Shown here in pieces: positions 61,326 to 64,000 of a stretch of 64,000 nucleotides of DNA. Below the pieces are notes generated by a model. The model was not told the DNA's origin. It made no database searches and was given only the letters and a program-made list of their open reading frames with translations. The position numbers and the translations under genes are program-made. Each line of letters opens with the position of its first letter. Positions within the stretch are counted from its first letter, which is position 1. The stretch is from Pseudonocardia sp. SCN 73-27 (GTDB lineage: Bacteria > Actinomycetota > Actinomycetes > Mycobacteriales > Pseudonocardiaceae): the NCBI GenBank assembly GCA_001725415.1, contig MEGH01000009.1:1-64000 (forward strand). Reading direction: 5' to 3'.

Positions 61326-62692
61326 GCGGGTTCTCCTTCCGGGCGGCTGCCGACGAGCGGGCCCGCCTCGGTGAGGACGCCCCAGGCGTCCTGCGGATCG
61401 TCGGCGGGCCGGTCCCAGAGCCGTTCGGAGTCGAGCGGGTCGTCGGCCGGACATCTGCCCCGCAGGACCTGCCGGGCGATCATGTCCTCGAGGGCGTCGA
61501 GCACGGGTGCGGGTGCGTCGAGCGCACGCAGGGTCGAGCAGGCGAGCTCGAACACCGGCCCGGCCGCGGCGGCGATCGCCGGGTCCTCGAGGCCGCAGCG
61601 GGCGGCCTCGACCCAGCGGCCCGCCACGGGATGCGACAGTTCGTACGCCCGCTCCGTGACCTCGGGCAGCGACAGCAGCCCGACGAGCACAGCTGTGGGC
61701 AGCGCCCACCGGTCGCCCGCCTGGCCGTCGACGTAGCGGACCTCGAGGTGCCCGTGCGCGCGCACCGGCGGGAACAGCGTCGACACGTGGTAGTCGAGAT
61801 CAGCCGTGGTCGGCGGCGTGGGCATGGCGCCGGCGATCCAGTCGGCGAACGTGACGCCCGCCGGCGCGTCCCACGGGCCGTCGTCGCGGCGCACGCACAA
61901 CAGCGGTGTGGACAGCACACGGGCCGCCCAGTCGGCCTCCGGGTCGGCCGACAGCGGTCTGGGCGGGAACGTGCGGGCCGGGTCGGCCGAGAGCCAGCAC
62001 GCCATGCGTGAGGACTTCCAGCCCGTCCGCCGCCCGTGCAGCACCGGCGAGTTGGCGAACGCGGCCAGCAGCACCGGGCCGAGGGCGTGCAGCGTCTCCC
62101 AGCGCAGCGGGAGATCGGCCGCGGTGCCGACGTCGAGGCACACCTGGACCGCGGTGGTGGAGCACATTCCGCTGCGGCCGTGGGGGCCGTTGCGGTCGAA
62201 CGCACGCTCCATCGCCGCGTACCGCGGGAGCTCGAGGATGCGCGTCGGAGGTCGGAGCGGATCGGTGGCTCGTGGCTGAACCGTGAGGCCGTGCGCGGCG
62301 AGGCGGCGGTGGAGTTCCGCGGCGTCGGCGGAGACGGCCTCGATGAGCGATCCGAGGTCGGCGAGCGGTGGGCTGGCCAGCTCGACCTGGCCGCCGGGCT
62401 CGACCGTCACGGTGGAACCGTGCGGGAGCGGCTGGGCCGGGGACGACGGGACGAGCGTCGTGGGGGCGTGCGGACCGAGCGCCGCGGCGAGCGCGGCCCT
62501 GTTCGGCGGTGCCCCCGGCGAGGCACCTGTGTGGACGAGCCATTCGAGCTCGACCCCGAGCAACCGCGGTGGACCGTGTTTGAAACACACCGACGCCACG
62601 TAGGCCTCCGCCTCAGACAGGCTGCGCAGCTGCTGCACCCGTGCCTGGGAGGGGCCCGCCATCGGCTCGGCTACACCCGTCTCCTGCATCAC
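61322..62692 (-). CDS. egtA: Glutamate-cysteine ligase (EgtA)
   Basis: Makes gamma-glutamylcysteine for EgtB. The 456-residue GCS2-type ligase has [11 protein letters not shown] near 45, [15 protein letters not shown] near 105, and [19 protein letters not shown] near 205. GTG 62692 is chosen because TACCGT lies seven bases upstream; the frame reaches an ATG at 62722, which is ruled out if the promoter is right. It is the first gene of the operon, divergent from the TetR gene. Confidence 0.91.
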   Translation of the reverse strand: MMQETGVAEPMAGPSQARVQQLRSLSEAEAYVASVCFKHGPPRLLGVELEWLVHTGASPGAPPNRAALAAALGPHAPTTLVPSSPAQPLPHGSTVTVEPGGQVELASPPLADLGSLIEAVSADAAELHRRLAAHGLTVQPRATDPLRPPTRILELPRYAAMERAFDRNGPHGRSGMCSTTAVQVCLDVGTAADLPLRWETLHALGPVLLAAFANSPVLHGRRTGWKSSRMACWLSADPARTFPPRPLSADPEADWAARVLSTPLLCVRRDDGPWDAPAGVTFADWIAGAMPTPPTTADLDYHVSTLFPPVRAHGHLEVRYVDGQAGDRWALPTAVLVGLLSLPEVTERAYELSHPVAGRWVEAARCGLEDPAIAAAAGPVFELACSTLRALDAPAPVLDALEDMIARQVLRGRCPADDPLDSERLWDRPADDPQDAWGVLTEAGPLVGSRPEGEPA

Positions 62693-62785
62693 CCGGAAAA
62701 CGGTACTCGCGGGGACCGACATTCGCCGATGATCCGGAGGCGGCCATCAGGTTGCGGGGACACGTCCGGCAGGACTCGGCTGTAA

Positions 62786-62799
62786 TCCGTACGTACGGA
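62786..62799. promoter_or_regulatory. 14-bp palindrome in the TetR (AcnR-like) promoter
   Basis: TCCGTACGTACGGA is a perfect palindrome immediately before the -10-like AATACT (62799-62804). The GTG start follows six bases later. CCGTAC dyads are common autoregulatory operators of TetR proteins. It lies between the divergent egtA and TetR genes and could affect both. Confidence 0.6.
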
Positions 62800-62810
62800 A
62801 TACTGGGCCC

Positions 62811-63401
62811 GTGCCCCGCGTCAGCTCCGACCAGCTCGAGGCGCGCCGCCGTCAGATCCTCGACGGTGCGCGCGCCTGCTTCGCCCGTCACGGGTACGAG
62901 GGCGCGACGGTGCGCAGGCTCGAACAGACCACCGGGATGTCCCGCGGAGCGATCTTCCACTACTTCCGCGACAAGCAGGCGCTGTTCCTCGCGATCGCGG
63001 AGCAGGACGCACGGGTGATGGCCGAGGTCGTCGCCGAGCAGGGCCTGGTCCAGGTCATGCGGGAGCTGCTGTCCTCCCCCGACAGCCGCCCCGCGGGCTG
63101 GACGGGGACGTACCTGGAGATGGCGCGCAAGGCCCGGACCGACCCGACGTTCCGCGAGTCGTGGCAGGCCTACTCGGCCGAGCTGACGGGCGCGACGCGG
63201 GCGCGTCTGGAGCGGCAGGCGGCCTCGGGTGCGCTGCGCGCCGACGTCGACCTCACCGTGCTCACGCAGTACCTGGAGCTCGTCCTCGAGGGCCTCGTCT
63301 CGCACCTCGCGATGGGGCTGCCCGCAGGCGATCTCGGGAACGTCCTCGACGTCGTGGAACAGTCGGTGCGCCGCGCGGGCGGCACCCTCGCCGACGTCTG
63401 A
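62811..63401 (+). CDS. acnR: TetR-family regulator, probable AcnR
   Basis: A 196-residue TetR repressor. The DNA-binding domain is ILDGARACFARHGYEGATVRRLEQTTGMSRGAIFHYFRDK, which closely resembles what I recall of AcnR of Corynebacterium and Rv1474c, including the rare GATVRRLE-x-TTG-x-SRGAIFHYF run and the following LFLAIAEQDARVMAEVV. AcnR represses aconitase. It is normally just downstream of acn; here it is 8.1 kb away beyond the ergothioneine operon. GTG 62811 fits a leaderless start. The name rests on recalled similarity, not a search. Confidence 0.7.
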   Translation: MPRVSSDQLEARRRQILDGARACFARHGYEGATVRRLEQTTGMSRGAIFHYFRDKQALFLAIAEQDARVMAEVVAEQGLVQVMRELLSSPDSRPAGWTGTYLEMARKARTDPTFRESWQAYSAELTGATRARLERQAASGALRADVDLTVLTQYLELVLEGLVSHLAMGLPAGDLGNVLDVVEQSVRRAGGTLADV

Positions 63402-63603
63402 CCCGCATCGCCACGAGAACGGGGTCGGTCACGGTCCGGTGACGTCACCCGGACGGAGGTGGCGCCCGCCCGGGAGATCGGCGGGTTGACCGGCGTCACA
63501 CCACCTGACAACGTGTGACCCGTCTGCTGGGTGCAGCGTCGCACCCGGTGGACGCGAACGACAGCACCGTACACACGTGCGGATTCACAAGATCGCCGGT
63601 CCG

Positions 63604-64000
63604 CTACGCAGCCGCGTCGGCGCTCCGGCCCGGTTCGTGCTGCTGCGGCGCGGTGTGAGCGGCGATCAGGACCGCGGCGCGCTCGTCGGTACGACGACCC
63701 CACGTGCTCGTGCACACGAACCCGAGCACCACGACGCCGAGCCCGCACCCCGTCACGACCCACCAGGCCGTGTGGCTCGCCGCGGCCAGCCCGACCGCGC
63801 CCGCCCCGGTCGTCCCCGCGGTGACGATCGCACCGAGCACGGCCACGCCCAGCGCCGACCCGACCTGCCGGCTGGTCGAGGCCACCGCGGCCGCGACGCC
63901 CGCCTGGCTCGGCGGCATCCCGGATACGGTCGCGTTGGTGATCGGCGCGTTGACCATCCCGGAGCCGATGCCGAACACCGCGTAGGCCACGAGCAGCAGG
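63604..64000 (-). CDS. DHA2-family MFS exporter, C-terminal part (runs off the window)
   Basis: The last 130 or so residues of a 14-helix exporter. It carries GIGSGMVNAPITNATVSGMPPSQAGVAAAVASTSRQVGSALGVAVLGAIV, the conserved helix 13-14 motif of EmrB/QacA proteins, and then a soluble tail. The stop is TAC-side TGA at the 63604 end. The N terminus lies beyond 64000. The divergent gap from the TetR gene is 202 bases and has no obvious gene. Confidence 0.85.
   Translation of the reverse strand, partial: LLLVAYAVFGIGSGMVNAPITNATVSGMPPSQAGVAAAVASTSRQVGSALGVAVLGAIVTAGTTGAGAVGLAAASHTAWWVVTGCGLGVVVLGFVCTSTWGRRTDERAAVLIAAHTAPQQHEPGRSADAAA

Overview
The window looks like chromosomal DNA of a very GC-rich actinomycete, most likely Pseudonocardiales (Pseudonocardia-like). 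Evidence read from the sequence: coding GC bias throughout, a mycothiol ligase (mshC), a near-complete ergothioneine locus (egtA-egtB-egtC-egtD), an F420-type LLM oxidoreductase, an InhA/FabG1-type fatty-acid pair, a fused SpeD-SpeE polyamine enzyme, and many genes with a TANNNT -10 box only 6-8 nt before the start codon (leaderless transcripts). Two blocks resemble, from memory of gene order, the Mycobacterium tuberculosis neighbourhoods Rv2119-Rv2130c (RecB-like nuclease, hisG, hisE, metH, PAC2, mshC) and Rv1475c-Rv1485 (acn, rip-type hydrolase, moxR1, DUF58, VWA, fabG1, inhA, hemH).

Layout. 1-90: tail of an IS30-type transposase. 0.2-11.5 kb: RecB-like nuclease, thioesterase, hisE-hisG, metH-HAD phosphatase, PAC2, a frameshifted MFS transporter, DUF2237, mshC. 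11.5-18.5 kb: MFS exporter and small zinc-ribbon protein, an unusual tachylectin/dimethylformamidase-like fusion, and a VWA/AAA-ATPase pair. 18.6-27.3 kb: DinB-like protein, BlaI-M56 sensor pair, L,D-transpeptidase, DHA2 exporter, LLM oxidoreductase, carotenoid-type FAD enzyme, exonuclease/PolA-like protein. 27.3-33.4 kb: secreted SGNH hydrolase, polyamine module (decarboxylase plus fused SpeD-SpeE), FDOR protein, a paired acyl-CoA dehydrogenase operon. 33.7-38.3 kb: cobalt/nickel ECF transporter CbiM-N-Q-O, then NfeD-SPFH. 38.3-42.7 kb: DUF3097, an unknown conserved gene, three tandem palindromic units, and a divergent coiled-coil zinc protein/tyrosine recombinase pair with two palindromes between them.

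42.7-51.7 kb: cell-envelope block transcribed leftwards (NlpC/P60 hydrolase, MoxR, DUF58, VWA, then fabG-inhA-hemH) plus a membrane-anchored Q/G/P-rich protein. 51.9-54.7 kb: acnA with an AcnR-like operator. 54.7-62.8 kb: a segment with repeats at its left edge, a LuxR-type regulator, an amidase, a cupin and the ergothioneine operon. 62.8-63.4 kb: a TetR protein that looks like AcnR, separated from acnA by that segment. 63.6 kb to the end: C-terminal part of another DHA2 exporter.

Working together: redox-thiol metabolism (mshC, egtABCD), one-carbon/B12 metabolism (metH with a metal ECF transporter that may supply cobalt), envelope growth (rip-type hydrolase, MoxR complex, L,D-transpeptidase, BlaI/M56) and fatty-acid synthesis dominate. 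The best candidates for something unusual are the tachylectin/DMFase-like fusion, the recombinase/coiled-coil pair with its palindromes and tandem repeats, the fused polyamine module, and the displaced acnA-acnR regulatory pair.
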